From Trueperella bernardiae (GTDB lineage: Bacteria > Actinomycetota > Actinomycetes > Actinomycetales > Actinomycetaceae), in NCBI RefSeq assembly GCF_001469025.1, contig NZ_LNIZ01000005.1, positions 112,320 through 176,319 on the forward strand: DNA of 64,000 bases, given 5' to 3'. This document shows, in pieces, positions 17,785 to 27,180 of the stretch; position 1 is the stretch's first letter, and every line of letters starts with the position of its first letter. Under the pieces are notes generated by a model that saw nothing but the letters and a program-made list of their open reading frames with translations, was not told where the DNA came from and searched no databases. The position numbers and the translations under genes were made by a program.

Positions 17785-18496
17785 GGCGAGGCACGTGGCC
17801 ATTGTCATGGACGGCAACGGGCGATGGGCGAACGCCCGGGGTCTGCCGCGCACGGAGGGCCACCGGGCGGGCGAGGACGCGCTCATGGACGTGATCTCCG
17901 GCGCGATTGAGGCCGGGGTCGAGGTGCTGTCCGTCTACGCCTTTTCCACGGAGAATTGGCGGCGCTCCCCTCGCGAGATCGCCTTCCTCATGAACTATTC
18001 GCGCGACGTCATTCGCCGCCGCCGCGAGGAGTTGCGCTCGTGGGGCGTGAAGGTGGTGTGGTCGGGGCGCCAGCCACGGCTGTGGCGCTCGGTCATCAAC
18101 GAACTTCAGGCGGCCGAGCGCTACACGGCCGACTGCGACACGATGATCCTCAACTTCTGCTGTAACTACGGCGGGCGCAACGAGATCGCGGACGCCGCGA
18201 TGGAGCTGGCCTACGACGTGCGGCGCGGGGTGGTCGAGCCCCACCAGGTCACCCCGGAGCTGCTCGGGCGCTACATGTACCAGCCCGACCTTCCCGACGT
18301 TGACCTCTTCATTCGCACCGGCGGTGAGCAACGCACGTCGAACTTCCTCCTCTGGGAGTCCCCGTACGCGGAGATGATGTTCGTGGACGAGCCGTGGCCG
18401 GACTTTGACCAGCATTCGTTGCGCGCCTGCCTCGATCGATTCGCCGGGCGCGAGCGGCGTTTCGGCGGCGCGGTCGACGCGGTGGCGGGGGAGTGA
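17777..18496 (+). CDS. uppS: Isoprenyl (cis-prenyl) transferase, UppS-type
   Basis: A 239-residue cis-prenyltransferase that makes polyprenyl diphosphate carrier lipid for cell-wall synthesis. The catalytic motif VMDGNGRWA has Asp12. It is followed by YAFSTENWRR, the NYGGRNEI segment and RTGGEQRTSNFLLW. Actinobacteria have several such enzymes with different chain lengths; the product length here is not decidable. ATG 17777 has a strong GGGGGAGG upstream and overlaps recO. Confidence 0.94.
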   Translation: MAEARHVAIVMDGNGRWANARGLPRTEGHRAGEDALMDVISGAIEAGVEVLSVYAFSTENWRRSPREIAFLMNYSRDVIRRRREELRSWGVKVVWSGRQPRLWRSVINELQAAERYTADCDTMILNFCCNYGGRNEIADAAMELAYDVRRGVVEPHQVTPELLGRYMYQPDLPDVDLFIRTGGEQRTSNFLLWESPYAEMMFVDEPWPDFDQHSLRACLDRFAGRERRFGGAVDAVAGE

Positions 18497-18556
18497 CGCC
18501 CCCGGGGCCGGGCTCCCGATAGGTGGGCGGGCCAGGCGTTTGCGGTGCTCACGGCG

Positions 18557-18562
18557 TACACT
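18557..18562 (+). promoter_or_regulatory. -10 box of a leaderless hisD promoter
   Basis: TACACT lies 6 nt before the hisD ATG at 18569. There is no ribosome binding site between them, which fits a leaderless his operon mRNA. Confidence 0.45.
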
Positions 18563-18568
18563 GGCCGC

Positions 18569-19894
18569 ATGCTACAACGACTTGATTTTCGTGGGCGCAA
18601 CCTCACGCGGGCGGAGCTGGCCGCGAGCCTTCCGCGGGCGAGCGTGGACATCGACGCCGCGCTTGAGGCCGTGCGCCCGATCATCGAACGGGTGAGGCGC
18701 GAGGGCGCGGCCGCGTTACGCGACCTGGCCGAGCGTTTCGACGGCGTGCGCCCCGAGAGCCTGCGCGTGCCGCAGGAGACGATCGACGACGCCGAAGCCC
18801 GGCTCATGCCCGAACTGCGCCACGCTCTCGAGCTGTCGATCGAGCATAACCGGGCCGGCCACCGCGCTCAGCTACCCACCCCGGCGCAGACGGTGATTGT
18901 GCCGGGTGGCGTGGTCCGCCAGCGCTGGATCCCGGTGGAGCGCGTGGGCCTGTACGTGCCCGGCGGGCTGGCTGTCTACCCCTCCTCCGTCATCCACAAC
19001 GCGGTGGCCGCGCAAGTGGCGGGCGTGTCGCAGATCGCGCTGGCCTCGCCGCCGCAGAAGGAGTACGGTGGCCTGCCCCACCCTACGATCCTCGCTGCGT
19101 GCAAGCTGCTCGGCATCACCGAGGTCTACGCCGTGGGCGGGGCCCAGGCGATCGCCATGTTCGCCTACGGCGCCGCCGGATCCGAGGAGGCCGACGGGCC
19201 GGTGCTGTGCGAGGCGGTCGACGTTGTGACGGGGCCTGGCAACATCTTCGTGGCCGCCGCCAAGCGTGCCGTCCATGGGGTGGTGGGCATCGACGCCGAG
19301 GCCGGCACCACCGAGATCGCGATCATTGCTGACGCCGGTGCCAACCCGCGCTACGTGGCCGCAGACCTCCTGTCCCAGGCCGAGCACGACCCGGCCGCCG
19401 CCTCCGTGCTCATCACGGACTCCGAGGACTTCGCCGACGCCTGCGAGGCCGAGCTCGCGGCCCAGGCGGCTGCGACGAAGCACGCCGAGCGGGTGGACAC
19501 CGCGCTGCGCGGCCCCCAGTCCGGGATCGTGTTGGTGGATGACATGGCGGCCGCCGTGCGGGTGGCCGACGCCTACGGGGCCGAGCACCTCGAGATCCAG
19601 ACGGCGAACGCCCGGGAGGTGGCCGGCCGCATCCGCAACGCCGGGGCGATCTTCGTGGGCCCGTACTCGCCGGTGCCGCTTGGGGACTACATGGCCGGCT
19701 CCAACCACGTGCTGCCCACGGGCGGCACCGCCCGCTTCGCGGCGGGGCTCAACGTGTTCGCCTACATCAAGCCCGTCCAGGAGATCGAGTACGAGCGGGA
19801 TGCGATGGCCTCCATGGCCGGGCCGCTCACGGCGCTCGCGCTGGACGAGGACCTGCCCGCCCACGCCGACGCTCTGAAGGTGAGGCTCTCATGA
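18569..19894 (+). CDS. hisD: Histidinol dehydrogenase HisD
   Basis: A 441-residue zinc enzyme that oxidises L-histidinol to L-histidine with NAD+. Signature stretches are YVPGG, GGAQAIA, VTGPGN, LLSQAEHD (zinc ligands Gln and His), HLEIQT and GSNHVLPTGG. ATG 18569 is preferred over GTG 18545 because the latter overlaps the promoter. It is first in the hisD-hisC-hisB-(unknown)-hisH-priA operon, where every junction overlaps by 4-8 nt. Confidence 0.96.
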   Translation: MLQRLDFRGRNLTRAELAASLPRASVDIDAALEAVRPIIERVRREGAAALRDLAERFDGVRPESLRVPQETIDDAEARLMPELRHALELSIEHNRAGHRAQLPTPAQTVIVPGGVVRQRWIPVERVGLYVPGGLAVYPSSVIHNAVAAQVAGVSQIALASPPQKEYGGLPHPTILAACKLLGITEVYAVGGAQAIAMFAYGAAGSEEADGPVLCEAVDVVTGPGNIFVAAAKRAVHGVVGIDAEAGTTEIAIIADAGANPRYVAADLLSQAEHDPAAASVLITDSEDFADACEAELAAQAAATKHAERVDTALRGPQSGIVLVDDMAAAVRVADAYGAEHLEIQTANAREVAGRIRNAGAIFVGPYSPVPLGDYMAGSNHVLPTGGTARFAAGLNVFAYIKPVQEIEYERDAMASMAGPLTALALDEDLPAHADALKVRLS

Positions 19895-20988
19895 AGCTGC
19901 CGCTGCGCCCCGAGTTCGTGGGCGAGGTGCCCTACGGCGCTCCCCAGATGGAGTTGCCGGTGGTGCTCAACACGAACGAAAACCCTTACCCGCCGGCGCC
20001 CGAGGTGGTGGCGGAGATCGCCGTGCGCGTGGCCGAGGCCACCGCGTCTCTCAACCGCTACCCGGACCGCGAGGCCTTCGCCCTGCGAGCCGATCTCGCC
20101 GGCTACTTGGCTGCCGAATCGGGCGTGAGGCTCGCGCCGGAACAGGTGTGGGCGGCGAACGGCTCGAACGAGGTTATGGCTCAGTTGCTCACCGCGTTTG
20201 CCGGCCCGAGCCGCACGGTGCTGACCTTCACCCCGTCGTATTCCATGTACCCCGAGTACACCCGTAACGTCTACGGCCGCTTCGTCGCTGTGGAGCGGGG
20301 AGCGGACTTCGCGATCGACGTGGCCGCCGTGCCCGCGCAACTGCAGGTCTACCGCCCGGCCGTCGTGTTGCTGGCCTCGCCCAACAACCCTACGGGCACC
20401 GCGCTCGACCCTGCCGACCTCCGTGCCATCCTCGAGGCGAGCGCGCAATCGGGGCCGGAGGGCGCGGCGAGCGTCGTCGTCGTGGATGAAGCCTACGGGG
20501 AATTTCGGCGCGACGGCGTGCCGAGCGCCCTCGAGCTGCTGGGGCGCTACCCGAACCTGGTGGTGACGCGCACGATGTCGAAGGCTTTCGGGGCGGCCGG
20601 CCTGCGCCTCGGATACATGGCCGCCAGCCGCGAGATCGTGGACATGGTGCGGATCGTGCGCCTGCCCTACCACCTGTCAGCTGTGAGCCAGGCTGCCGCC
20701 CGCGCCGCGCTCGCCCACCGCGCCTTGCTCATGGAGCAGGTGGGCCAGATCCGCGCCGACCGCGACGCGCTGGCCGCCGAGCTTCGCCAGATGGGTTTGC
20801 AGGTGGCGGACTCGGATGCAAACTTCGTCATGTTTGGTACCTTTGAAGACCGGCACGCCGTGTGGCAGCGCCTTGTGGACCGGGGCGTCTTGATCCGCGA
20901 GGTCGGACCGGCCGGCTGGCTTCGCGTGACGGTGGGGCAGCCGAAGGAGAACGCTGCTTTTGTTGAGGCACTGAAGGAGGCACGATGA
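19891..20988 (+). CDS. hisC: Histidinol-phosphate aminotransferase HisC
   Basis: A 365-residue class I/II PLP aminotransferase. Features include NTNENPYPP at the N-terminus, SPNNPTG, and the PLP lysine in [14 protein letters not shown]. It transfers an amino group from glutamate to imidazole-acetol phosphate. The start ATG overlaps the hisD stop (ATGA), and its own stop overlaps hisB the same way. Confidence 0.95.
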   Translation: MKLPLRPEFVGEVPYGAPQMELPVVLNTNENPYPPAPEVVAEIAVRVAEATASLNRYPDREAFALRADLAGYLAAESGVRLAPEQVWAANGSNEVMAQLLTAFAGPSRTVLTFTPSYSMYPEYTRNVYGRFVAVERGADFAIDVAAVPAQLQVYRPAVVLLASPNNPTGTALDPADLRAILEASAQSGPEGAASVVVVDEAYGEFRRDGVPSALELLGRYPNLVVTRTMSKAFGAAGLRLGYMAASREIVDMVRIVRLPYHLSAVSQAAARAALAHRALLMEQVGQIRADRDALAAELRQMGLQVADSDANFVMFGTFEDRHAVWQRLVDRGVLIREVGPAGWLRVTVGQPKENAAFVEALKEAR

Positions 20989-21584
20989 CTCGCCAAGGAA
21001 TGGTGGAGCGTACCACGTCCGAATCCTCGATCCGGGTGAAAATTGACCTGGACGGGACGGGCACGTCCCACATCGACACGGGCGTCCCGTTCTACGACCA
21101 CATGCTCACCGCCCTGTCCAAGCACTCGCTCATCGACATCGACGTCGAGGCGCGCGGGGACGTGGAGGTCGACGTGCACCACACCGTGGAGGACACCGCG
21201 ATCTGTCTCGGCCAGGCGCTGCGCCAGGCGCTGGGGGATAAGAGCGGGATCGGCCGTTTCGGCGACGCCGTGGTGCCGCTTGACGAGTCGCTCGCTCGGG
21301 CCGTGGTGGACGTGTCGGGCCGGCCGTACGTCGTGCACCGTGGCGAGCCCGCGGGCCAGGAGTACCACCTCATTGGAGGGCACTTCACGGGCGCGATGAC
21401 GCGCCACGTGTTCGAGTCCTTCGCGATGAACGCCGGCATCTGCCTGCACGTGGAGCTGCTCTACGGGCGCGACCCGCACCACATCGTCGAGGCCCAGTTC
21501 AAGGCGCTGGCCCGGGCGCTGCGCGCCGCCGTGGAGCCCGATCCGCGCGTGAGCGGCGTGCCCTCCACCAAGGGGGCCCTGTGA
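20985..21584 (+). CDS. hisB: Imidazoleglycerol-phosphate dehydratase HisB
   Basis: A 199-residue monofunctional HisB with the Mn2+-binding motifs [21 protein letters not shown] and [20 protein letters not shown]. It dehydrates imidazole glycerol phosphate. There is no N-terminal histidinol-phosphatase domain, as is usual outside proteobacteria. It is coupled by ATGA to hisC and by an overlapping GTGA to the next gene. Confidence 0.96.
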   Translation: MTRQGMVERTTSESSIRVKIDLDGTGTSHIDTGVPFYDHMLTALSKHSLIDIDVEARGDVEVDVHHTVEDTAICLGQALRQALGDKSGIGRFGDAVVPLDESLARAVVDVSGRPYVVHRGEPAGQEYHLIGGHFTGAMTRHVFESFAMNAGICLHVELLYGRDPHHIVEAQFKALARALRAAVEPDPRVSGVPSTKGAL

Positions 21585-22135
21585 GCTCGCGCCGATTCGT
21601 CGTCCTCACCCCCTTCGGCCAGCCCGACATCGTGGCCGGCATCCTGCGCCTGCGCGGGCTGGATGCCCGGGTGATCGCCACGAACTCAGGCGTGTGCGTG
21701 GTACATGACGTGGCCGTGCCCGCCTTCACCGACTGGGACATCGCCGAGCTCCTCGGCGGGGAGCCCGAGCCCGCGCAGGGCGAGCCCGCCAACGTCGCTG
21801 ACGACCCGGATAACCTCGCCGGCCCGCTCTCGGCGCTATCCGAGTTCGGCGTGGTGCTGCTGACGGCCGAGCTGGGCGACGACGTCGGCTCCGAGGCCGG
21901 TCTGTCCGGCATGGTAACCGGCGTGCGCTACCTGGGCGGCCTACGCGGTGAGGAGGTCCAGGCCGGAATCTTGCTCAACACGCTCGACCCGAAGGTGGAG
22001 AGCCTGGTCATCAACGGCGCGGCGGGTGAGGGCATCTCCTCGATGGACCTGAGCCTGGCCGACGTCGAGCGCATCCTCGGTGGGGCGCCTAAGATCGATG
22101 CCGCCGACGACTCCGACGGCGAGGGCGTGCGATGA
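21581..22135 (+). CDS. Unknown protein inside the his operon
   Basis: A 184-residue protein starting at GTG 21581, overlapped on both sides by hisB and hisH (4 nt each), so it is translated as part of the his operon. The N-terminus reads [25 protein letters not shown]. An acidic, Pro-rich linker runs at about residues 65-85, and the tail is acidic. It has no catalytic motif that I recognise, no signal peptide and no membrane helix. Its fixed place suggests a histidine-related or housekeeping role, but none is proposed. Confidence 0.7.
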   Translation: MSSRRFVVLTPFGQPDIVAGILRLRGLDARVIATNSGVCVVHDVAVPAFTDWDIAELLGGEPEPAQGEPANVADDPDNLAGPLSALSEFGVVLLTAELGDDVGSEAGLSGMVTGVRYLGGLRGEEVQAGILLNTLDPKVESLVINGAAGEGISSMDLSLADVERILGGAPKIDAADDSDGEGVR

Positions 22136-22764
22136 TCGCGGTCCTCGACACGGGCGGCAACGTGCGCTCGGTGGTGCGCGCCCTGGAGAAGGTGGGCGCG
22201 CGCGTGGAGCTCACCACCGAGCCGGCCATCCTTGAGGACGCCGACGGCCTGGTGGTGCCGGGCGTGGGCGCGATGGCCGCCGTCATGGATAAGGTTCGCG
22301 CGGCGGGAGCTGACCGGATCATCGAGCGCAGGCTCGCCGGTGGGCGGCCCGTGCTCGGCATCTGCGTGGGCCTTCAGATCATGTTCGATCACTCCGCCGA
22401 GCACGGGGGAGCGCGCGGTCTCGCCCAGTGGCCGGGGAGCGTGGACTTGCTACCGGCTCCGATCGTGCCGCACATGGGCTGGTCCAAGGTGGAGGTGCCC
22501 GAGGGTTCGGCACTGTTTGACGGGATTGAGAACGAGCGCTTTTACTTCGTCCACTCCTACGCCGTCATGTCCGACCCGGCGGCCGAGCTGGCCGGCGGGC
22601 ACTTCGCCCCGCCGCTGGTCACCTTCGCCGAGCACGGCGCGCGCTTCGTCGCCGCGGTCGAGAACGGCCCGCTGACCGCCACCCAGTTCCATCCCGAAAA
22701 GTCCGCCGACGCCGGGTTGCGCCTCCTGCGCAACTGGCTCGATATGAAAGGTAGCCATGTCTAA
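22132..22764 (+). CDS. hisH: Imidazole glycerol phosphate synthase subunit HisH
   Basis: A 210-residue class I glutamine amidotransferase. The catalytic Cys lies in [12 protein letters not shown] and the His/Glu pair in FHPEKS. It supplies ammonia to HisF. The HisF partner is not in this window, so it must be encoded elsewhere. ATG 22132 overlaps the preceding stop, and its end overlaps priA by 8 nt. Confidence 0.95.
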   Translation: MIAVLDTGGNVRSVVRALEKVGARVELTTEPAILEDADGLVVPGVGAMAAVMDKVRAAGADRIIERRLAGGRPVLGICVGLQIMFDHSAEHGGARGLAQWPGSVDLLPAPIVPHMGWSKVEVPEGSALFDGIENERFYFVHSYAVMSDPAAELAGGHFAPPLVTFAEHGARFVAAVENGPLTATQFHPEKSADAGLRLLRNWLDMKGSHV

Positions 22765-23488
22765 ACTCGAACTTCTCCCCGCCGTCGACGTCGTCAACGG
22801 CAAGGCCGTGCGCCTCAACCAGGGCAAGGCTGGCACCGAGCAGGAGTACGGCGATCCGGCCGACGCCGTGGCCCTCTTCGTCGATCAGGGCGCGGAGTGG
22901 ATCCACCTGGTGGACCTCGACGCGGCCTTCGGGCGCGGCTCCAACCACGAGCTGCTGTCCCGGATCGTGGGTGAGCAGAAGGACGTGAAGATTGAGCTGT
23001 CGGGCGGCATTCGCGACGACGCCTCGCTCGCCCGTGCCATCGAGGCCGGCGCCACCCGCGTCAACCTGGGCACGGCCGCGCTGGAGGACCCGGAGTGGAC
23101 CAAGCGCGCGATCGCCGAGTACGGTGAGCGCGTGGCTGTGGGGTTGGACGTACGCGGGGACGTGCTCTCGGCCCGCGGCTGGACGCGCGACGGGGGCAAC
23201 CTGTGGGAGGTGCTCGCCCGCCTCAACGACGACGGGTGCGCCCGCTACGTCGTCACCGACGTCACGCGCGACGGGATGCTCGAGGGCCCGAACCTCGAGC
23301 TGCTGCGCAAGGTGTGTGAGGCCACGGATCGCCCGGTGGTCGCCTCCGGCGGCGTGTCGAACCTGGATGACATCGCGGCGTTGCGCGAGCTGGTGGAGCT
23401 CGGCGTGGAGGGCGCGATCGTGGGCAAGGCGCTCTACGCCGGGGCGTTCACCCTGCCGCAGGCGCTGGAGATTGCGGGCGAGCGGTAG
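22757..23488 (+). CDS. priA: ProFAR isomerase HisA/PriA
   Basis: A 243-residue (beta/alpha)8 isomerase of the actinobacterial HisA/PriA family. Signatures are [50 protein letters not shown] and [11 protein letters not shown]. In species without trpF, PriA also does phosphoribosyl-anthranilate isomerisation. The [12 protein letters not shown] loop keeps the Arg and Trp seen in bifunctional PriA, so dual activity is plausible but not shown. ATG 22757 follows AAAGG. Confidence 0.93.
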   Translation: MSKLELLPAVDVVNGKAVRLNQGKAGTEQEYGDPADAVALFVDQGAEWIHLVDLDAAFGRGSNHELLSRIVGEQKDVKIELSGGIRDDASLARAIEAGATRVNLGTAALEDPEWTKRAIAEYGERVAVGLDVRGDVLSARGWTRDGGNLWEVLARLNDDGCARYVVTDVTRDGMLEGPNLELLRKVCEATDRPVVASGGVSNLDDIAALRELVELGVEGAIVGKALYAGAFTLPQALEIAGER

Positions 23489-24214
23489 ATGGCCGACCTA
23501 CGCCGCATCCTTTCGCCCAACCCCTTTGCCGACGACGACGGCTCCATCACCCCCGAGCTCGCCGCGGCCTACGCCGAACCCGAGCACGCCCGCGTAGCGG
23601 CGATTGTGGCCGCGCTCGGCCGGGTGATCGTGCCCGTCCTCCCGCACGCGCACCCGGGCCGCGACGGCGCCGGGATCGCCGCCCACGCGCCGGCCCCCAC
23701 CGATCCGCTCGAGTGCCCGGACGACGACCTGGTGCGCGTGGAGTTTCCGGGTGGGCGGCAGGCCCTGCCGATCTTCTCCTCGGCCTCAGCCTTGCGTGCG
23801 TGGAACGATGAGGCCCGTCCCGTGCCGGTTGAAGTGGCGAAGGTCGCCTCGGCGGCTCTGGAACGAGCCGACGGCGTGCTTGTGCTCGACCCGGGCAAGG
23901 ACCAGACCTGGCTGGGGCGCAGCGCCACCGCCGCGCTCGCCAGCAATACCCCGTGGGTGGCGCCCTGGGACGACCCGGAGATCCCCCGCAGGATCACGCT
24001 TGGGATTGACGGCTATCTGCCGGGCCTGGAGAAGATCGGGGTCCAGCCGGGGCAGAACGGCTCGGCCGTCGTCGTGCTCTACCTTATCCCGCCCGTGGAC
24101 CGGGATAAGGTCGTCAACATCGCCCACACCGTGGCCGCGGCGATGGGAAGCGACCCGTACGTCAAGTCGCGCCTGGACGTGGTGGAGATCCGGCCGTTCT
24201 TTGCGGGAGCTTAG
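23489..24214 (+). CDS. SseB-family protein
   Basis: A 241-residue protein with an N-terminal SseB-like domain (VRVEFPGGRQALPIFSSASALRAWNDEARPVPV region) and a C-terminal half that resembles SseB C-terminal domains. Despite the name, actinobacterial members have no link to type III secretion; their role is unknown. The ATG follows the priA stop with no gap. The same placement between priA and infC is common in Actinobacteria. Confidence 0.8.
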   Translation: MADLRRILSPNPFADDDGSITPELAAAYAEPEHARVAAIVAALGRVIVPVLPHAHPGRDGAGIAAHAPAPTDPLECPDDDLVRVEFPGGRQALPIFSSASALRAWNDEARPVPVEVAKVASAALERADGVLVLDPGKDQTWLGRSATAALASNTPWVAPWDDPEIPRRITLGIDGYLPGLEKIGVQPGQNGSAVVVLYLIPPVDRDKVVNIAHTVAAAMGSDPYVKSRLDVVEIRPFFAGA

Positions 24215-24274
24215 GTGGGCAAGCTCACGGGGCGCGTAGCGTGAGCGGATATAGCGGAGCGTGGCGGCCCCTGA

Positions 24275-24437
24275 TACACTACTAGGCGACCACCACCGGC
24301 GAATGCCGGGATGCAAGCGGAGAAATCCCACCTCGAGTTCCCACAGGGGGCCGGGTTTTTGGTGAAGGTGGGCGTATGCCCCTTTTCCTCGGGATACTCC
24401 GTGCGCATTGCACGTCGAAGTAAGAAGAGGAACCGTT
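24275..24437 (+). ncRNA. Structured 5' leader of infC-rpmI-rplT
   Basis: A TACACT -10 candidate (24275-24280) starts a leader of about 150 nt. It contains three stems: CCGGC-GAAT-GCCGG (24296-24309), a long-range CCCACCT/AGGTGGG pair (24327-24333 with 24366-24372), and GGGC-GTAT-GCCC followed by CTTTT (24370-24386). The last two are mutually exclusive because they share bases 24370-24372. Operons for IF3, L35 and L20 are often controlled through such leaders; the ligand here is unknown. Confidence 0.5.
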
Positions 24438-25070
24438 ATCAACGAGCCAAGAATCAACGATCGAATTACCGTTTCCGAGGTACGTCTAGTCGGGCCGGGC
24501 GGTGAACAGGTCGGCGTCGTTCGCGTTAAGGATGCCCTGCGCCTCGCCCAGGAAGCTAATCTCGATCTTGTTGAGGTGGCACCCAACGCCAATCCGCCAG
24601 TGGCCAAGCTGATGGACTACGGCAAGTTCAAGTACGAAGCCGCGCAGAAGAAGCGCGAAGCTCGCCGCAATCAGGCCAATACCCAACTCAAGGAGATTCG
24701 CCTGAGCCTGAAGATTGACAAGCACGATTACGACACGAAGGTCTCGGCCATCAAGAAATTCCTTGATGGGGGAGACAAGGTCAAGATCCAGCTTCGCTTC
24801 AAGGGCCGCGAGCAGCTGCGTCCGGAGATGGGTGTGCGCCTCATGGAGCGTATTGCGAACGACACTGAGGAAAACTCCACCGTGGAGTCTGCCCCTCGCG
24901 TCGATGGTCGCAACATGGTGATGGTGCTTGCTCCTATTCGTCGCAAGTCGCAGGCCAAGTCCGACCAGCGCCGCAGGCGTGAGGCAGAGCGCGCAGCTCA
25001 CCGCGCCGATTCGCGCCGCGCCCGGCAGGATGCCGCCTCCGATGAGCAGGCTGAGACGGCAGCGAACTAG
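24438..25070 (+). CDS. infC: Translation initiation factor IF-3, AUC start
   Basis: A 210-residue IF3 with both domains. The N-terminal part [19 protein letters not shown] is followed by the Lys-rich linker and the C-terminal domain ending in [16 protein letters not shown], then a charged Arg/Ala-rich tail. The family N-terminus and the AGAGGA at 24427-24431 (7-nt spacing) both point to the ATC codon at 24438 as the start. No ATG, GTG or TTG is well placed; TTG 24408 has no ribosome binding site. Rare start codons on infC are known to allow IF3 to limit its own synthesis. Confidence 0.9.
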   Translation: MNEPRINDRITVSEVRLVGPGGEQVGVVRVKDALRLAQEANLDLVEVAPNANPPVAKLMDYGKFKYEAAQKKREARRNQANTQLKEIRLSLKIDKHDYDTKVSAIKKFLDGGDKVKIQLRFKGREQLRPEMGVRLMERIANDTEENSTVESAPRVDGRNMVMVLAPIRRKSQAKSDQRRRREAERAAHRADSRRARQDAASDEQAETAAN

Positions 25071-25089
25071 TCAAGAAAGAATACGAATA

Positions 25090-25284
25090 ATGCCTAAGAT
25101 GAAGACCCACTCGGGTGCTAAGAAGCGCTTCCGCGTCACCGGTAGCGGCAAGCTCATGCGCGAGCAGGCGGGCAAGCGCCACCTTCTCGAGCACAAGTCC
25201 TCGCGTCGTACCCGCCGCCTGTCCTCGGACCAGCCGGTGGCCCAGGCCGACGTCAAGCCCACCAAGCGCCTTCTTGGCATGTAA
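25090..25284 (+). CDS. rpmI: 50S ribosomal protein L35
   Basis: A 64-residue basic protein, [14 protein letters not shown] at the N-terminus and PTKRLLGM at the end, typical of L35. It starts at ATG 25090, 19 nt after infC, with a weak AAGAAAG upstream. It is part of the infC-rpmI-rplT operon. Confidence 0.97.
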   Translation: MPKMKTHSGAKKRFRVTGSGKLMREQAGKRHLLEHKSSRRTRRLSSDQPVAQADVKPTKRLLGM

Positions 25285-25293
25285 GGAGTAGAG

Positions 25294-25677
25294 ATGGCTC
25301 GCGTAAAGAATGCACTGAACTCCAAGAAGTCCCGCCGTACCACGCTTGAGCGCGCCAAGGGCTACCGCGGCCAGCGCTCGCGCCTGTACCGCAAGGCCAA
25401 GGAGCAGGTTACCCACTCATTCGTCTACAACTACCGCGACCGCAAGGTGCGCAAGAATGAGTTCCGCAAGCTGTGGATCCAGCGCATCAACGCTGCGTGC
25501 CGCGCCGAGGGCATGGTCTACTCGCGCTTCATGCAGGGCCTGTCGCTGGCCGGCATTGAGGTTGATCGCCGCATGCTCGCCGAGCTCGCGGTGAATGACC
25601 CGGCCGCCTTCAAGGCGCTTGTCGACGCCGCCAAGGCCGCCCTTCCGGCGGACGTGAACGCTCCGGCGAACAAGTAA
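25294..25677 (+). CDS. rplT: 50S ribosomal protein L20
   Basis: A 127-residue protein with the L20 core ([19 protein letters not shown], then [21 protein letters not shown]). It binds 23S rRNA early in 50S assembly. AAGGAG precedes the ATG. The operon ends in a strong hairpin 14 nt after the stop. Confidence 0.97.
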   Translation: MARVKNALNSKKSRRTTLERAKGYRGQRSRLYRKAKEQVTHSFVYNYRDRKVRKNEFRKLWIQRINAACRAEGMVYSRFMQGLSLAGIEVDRRMLAELAVNDPAAFKALVDAAKAALPADVNAPANK

Positions 25678-25690
25678 CGCACTCATTGTG

Positions 25691-25719
25691 GCGGGCCCCG
25701 AGGTTTTCGGGGCCCGCTT
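25691..25719 (+). terminator. Terminator after rplT
   Basis: A perfect 9-bp stem GCGGGCCCC/GGGGCCCGC (25691-25699 with 25709-25717) and a 9-nt loop lie 14 nt after the rplT stop. Only TT follows, as is usual for actinobacterial hairpin terminators. Confidence 0.8.
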
Positions 25720-25762
25720 CACTGATTTTGCGCTGGTACCATGAAGGAAAAACGGAGGAACC

Positions 25763-26314
25763 GTGGAAATTATTGAACCGGCCATGCAGGCCACGGCCAT
25801 TGAGGGCCTTTACGTCATCACGCCGAAGCAGGTCACGGACGAACGCGGCACAATCCGTGAGCTAGTGCGCAGGTCCTGGCTGGAGGAGCGCGGGCTGGTG
25901 AGCTCGTTTGCCCAGGCGAACAACACGCTCACGCACAAGGGGGCCGTGCGCGGCCTTCACGCGGAGGCGATGACGAAGCTGGTCACGGTGGTCTTCGGGC
26001 GGGTCTTCGGCGCCTACGTGGACATCCGCGAGGGCTCGGCCACGCGGGGCCAGGTGGTGACCGTGGAGATCACCCCGGGCACGATGGTGCTGGTCCCGCA
26101 GGGCGTATGCAACGGCTTCCAGGCGCTGGAGGAGTCGGAGTACCTCTACTTCTTCGACCGGGAGTGGACGGCGGGGATGCCGGGCTCGGCGCTGGCCCCG
26201 CTTGATCCGGAGCTGGGCATCGAGTGGCCGATCCCGGTCGACGTCGATAACCGGGCGATGATCTCGGAAAAGGACTTGAACGCCCCGCGGTATTCCGCGG
26301 TGAGGGGAGCGTAG
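25763..26314 (+). CDS. RmlC-like dTDP-4-dehydrorhamnose 3,5-epimerase family protein
   Basis: A 183-residue cupin of the RmlC type. It shows TDERGTIREL, VRGLHAEAMTKLVTVVFGRVFGAYVDIREGS with the family His, VLVPQGVCNGFQAL, and EYLYFFDREW with the conserved Tyr. RmlC epimerises dTDP-4-keto-6-deoxyglucose. The usual partners rmlA, B and D are absent here, so the true substrate may be another 4-keto sugar. GTG 25763 has GGAGG at 25754-25758. It abuts the rRNA methylase gene with no gap and is an insertion in the usual rplT-methylase junction. Confidence 0.82.
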   Translation: MEIIEPAMQATAIEGLYVITPKQVTDERGTIRELVRRSWLEERGLVSSFAQANNTLTHKGAVRGLHAEAMTKLVTVVFGRVFGAYVDIREGSATRGQVVTVEITPGTMVLVPQGVCNGFQALEESEYLYFFDREWTAGMPGSALAPLDPELGIEWPIPVDVDNRAMISEKDLNAPRYSAVRGA

Positions 26315-27166
26315 GTGCCGCGCCGCTTCGAGGGCCTAACGGGCCAGGCGAAGAAGGTTGCCGGCCTGCAGTCGCGCAGGAACCGGGAGCGCTACGGCCA
26401 GATCCTCGTGGAGGGCCCGCAGGCGGTGCGCGAGGTGCTTGCGCGCCCGGAGCTTCGCGACCTGTACGTCACGGAGGAGGGCCTCGCTCGTCACCCTGAC
26501 CTCGACTCGCTCGCCCAACGGGTCGATCCGTACACGCACGTGCTGTCCGAGGCGGACTTCGCGCGCCTGTCGACGTCGGCCCAGGGCTGGCTCGCGGTGG
26601 CGGACGTGCCCGGCCAGCCGTCGTTGGCCGACGTGCTTGGGCGTGCGCCGCGGTTGCTGGTGTGCCTGGCGGAGTCGGCCGACCCGGGCAACCTCGGCAC
26701 GGTCATCCGCACCGCCGACGCCGCGGGCGCTGACGCCGTGCTGCTCGGCCCGGGCTCAGTGGAGCTGTTCAACCCCAAGGTGATCCGCTCCTCAGCAGGG
26801 TCGGTTTTCCACCTGCCGATCCTCTCGGTGGCCGTGCAGGAGGCGGTCGGAGCGGCGCGCGCGGCCGGCATCCAGGTGCTGTGCGCGGACGGGAGTGGGG
26901 AGCGCGATTTGGCACAGGCCATGGTGTGCCCGGGCGATTTTTCACGGGTGGACGGCGCCGGGTCGCAGGTCCTAGATCTTGCGTCCCCCACGATGTGGCT
27001 GGTGGGTAACGAGGCCCACGGGTTCACGCCCGCCCAACTGGAGCTGGCTGACCATAGGGTGCGAATTCCCATGTGGGGCGCGGCGGAATCGCTGAACGCG
27101 GGCGTGGCGAGCTCGCTGTGCCTGTACGCCAGCGCACTGGCGCAGCGTGCGGCCGAGGCCCGCTGA
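26315..27166 (+). CDS. TrmH/SpoU-family RNA 2'-O-methyltransferase
   Basis: A 283-residue SPOUT methyltransferase with an N-terminal substrate-binding domain. The three SpoU motifs are DPGNLGTVIRTADAAGADAV, WLVGNEAHG and ESLNAGVASS. It methylates a ribose in rRNA or tRNA; the target is unknown. The position after rplT matches the actinobacterial TsnR/RlmB-like gene. GTG 26315 directly follows the preceding stop. Confidence 0.9.
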   Translation: MPRRFEGLTGQAKKVAGLQSRRNRERYGQILVEGPQAVREVLARPELRDLYVTEEGLARHPDLDSLAQRVDPYTHVLSEADFARLSTSAQGWLAVADVPGQPSLADVLGRAPRLLVCLAESADPGNLGTVIRTADAAGADAVLLGPGSVELFNPKVIRSSAGSVFHLPILSVAVQEAVGAARAAGIQVLCADGSGERDLAQAMVCPGDFSRVDGAGSQVLDLASPTMWLVGNEAHGFTPAQLELADHRVRIPMWGAAESLNAGVASSLCLYASALAQRAAEAR

Positions 27167-27180
27167 GAAAGAACGCTTTA

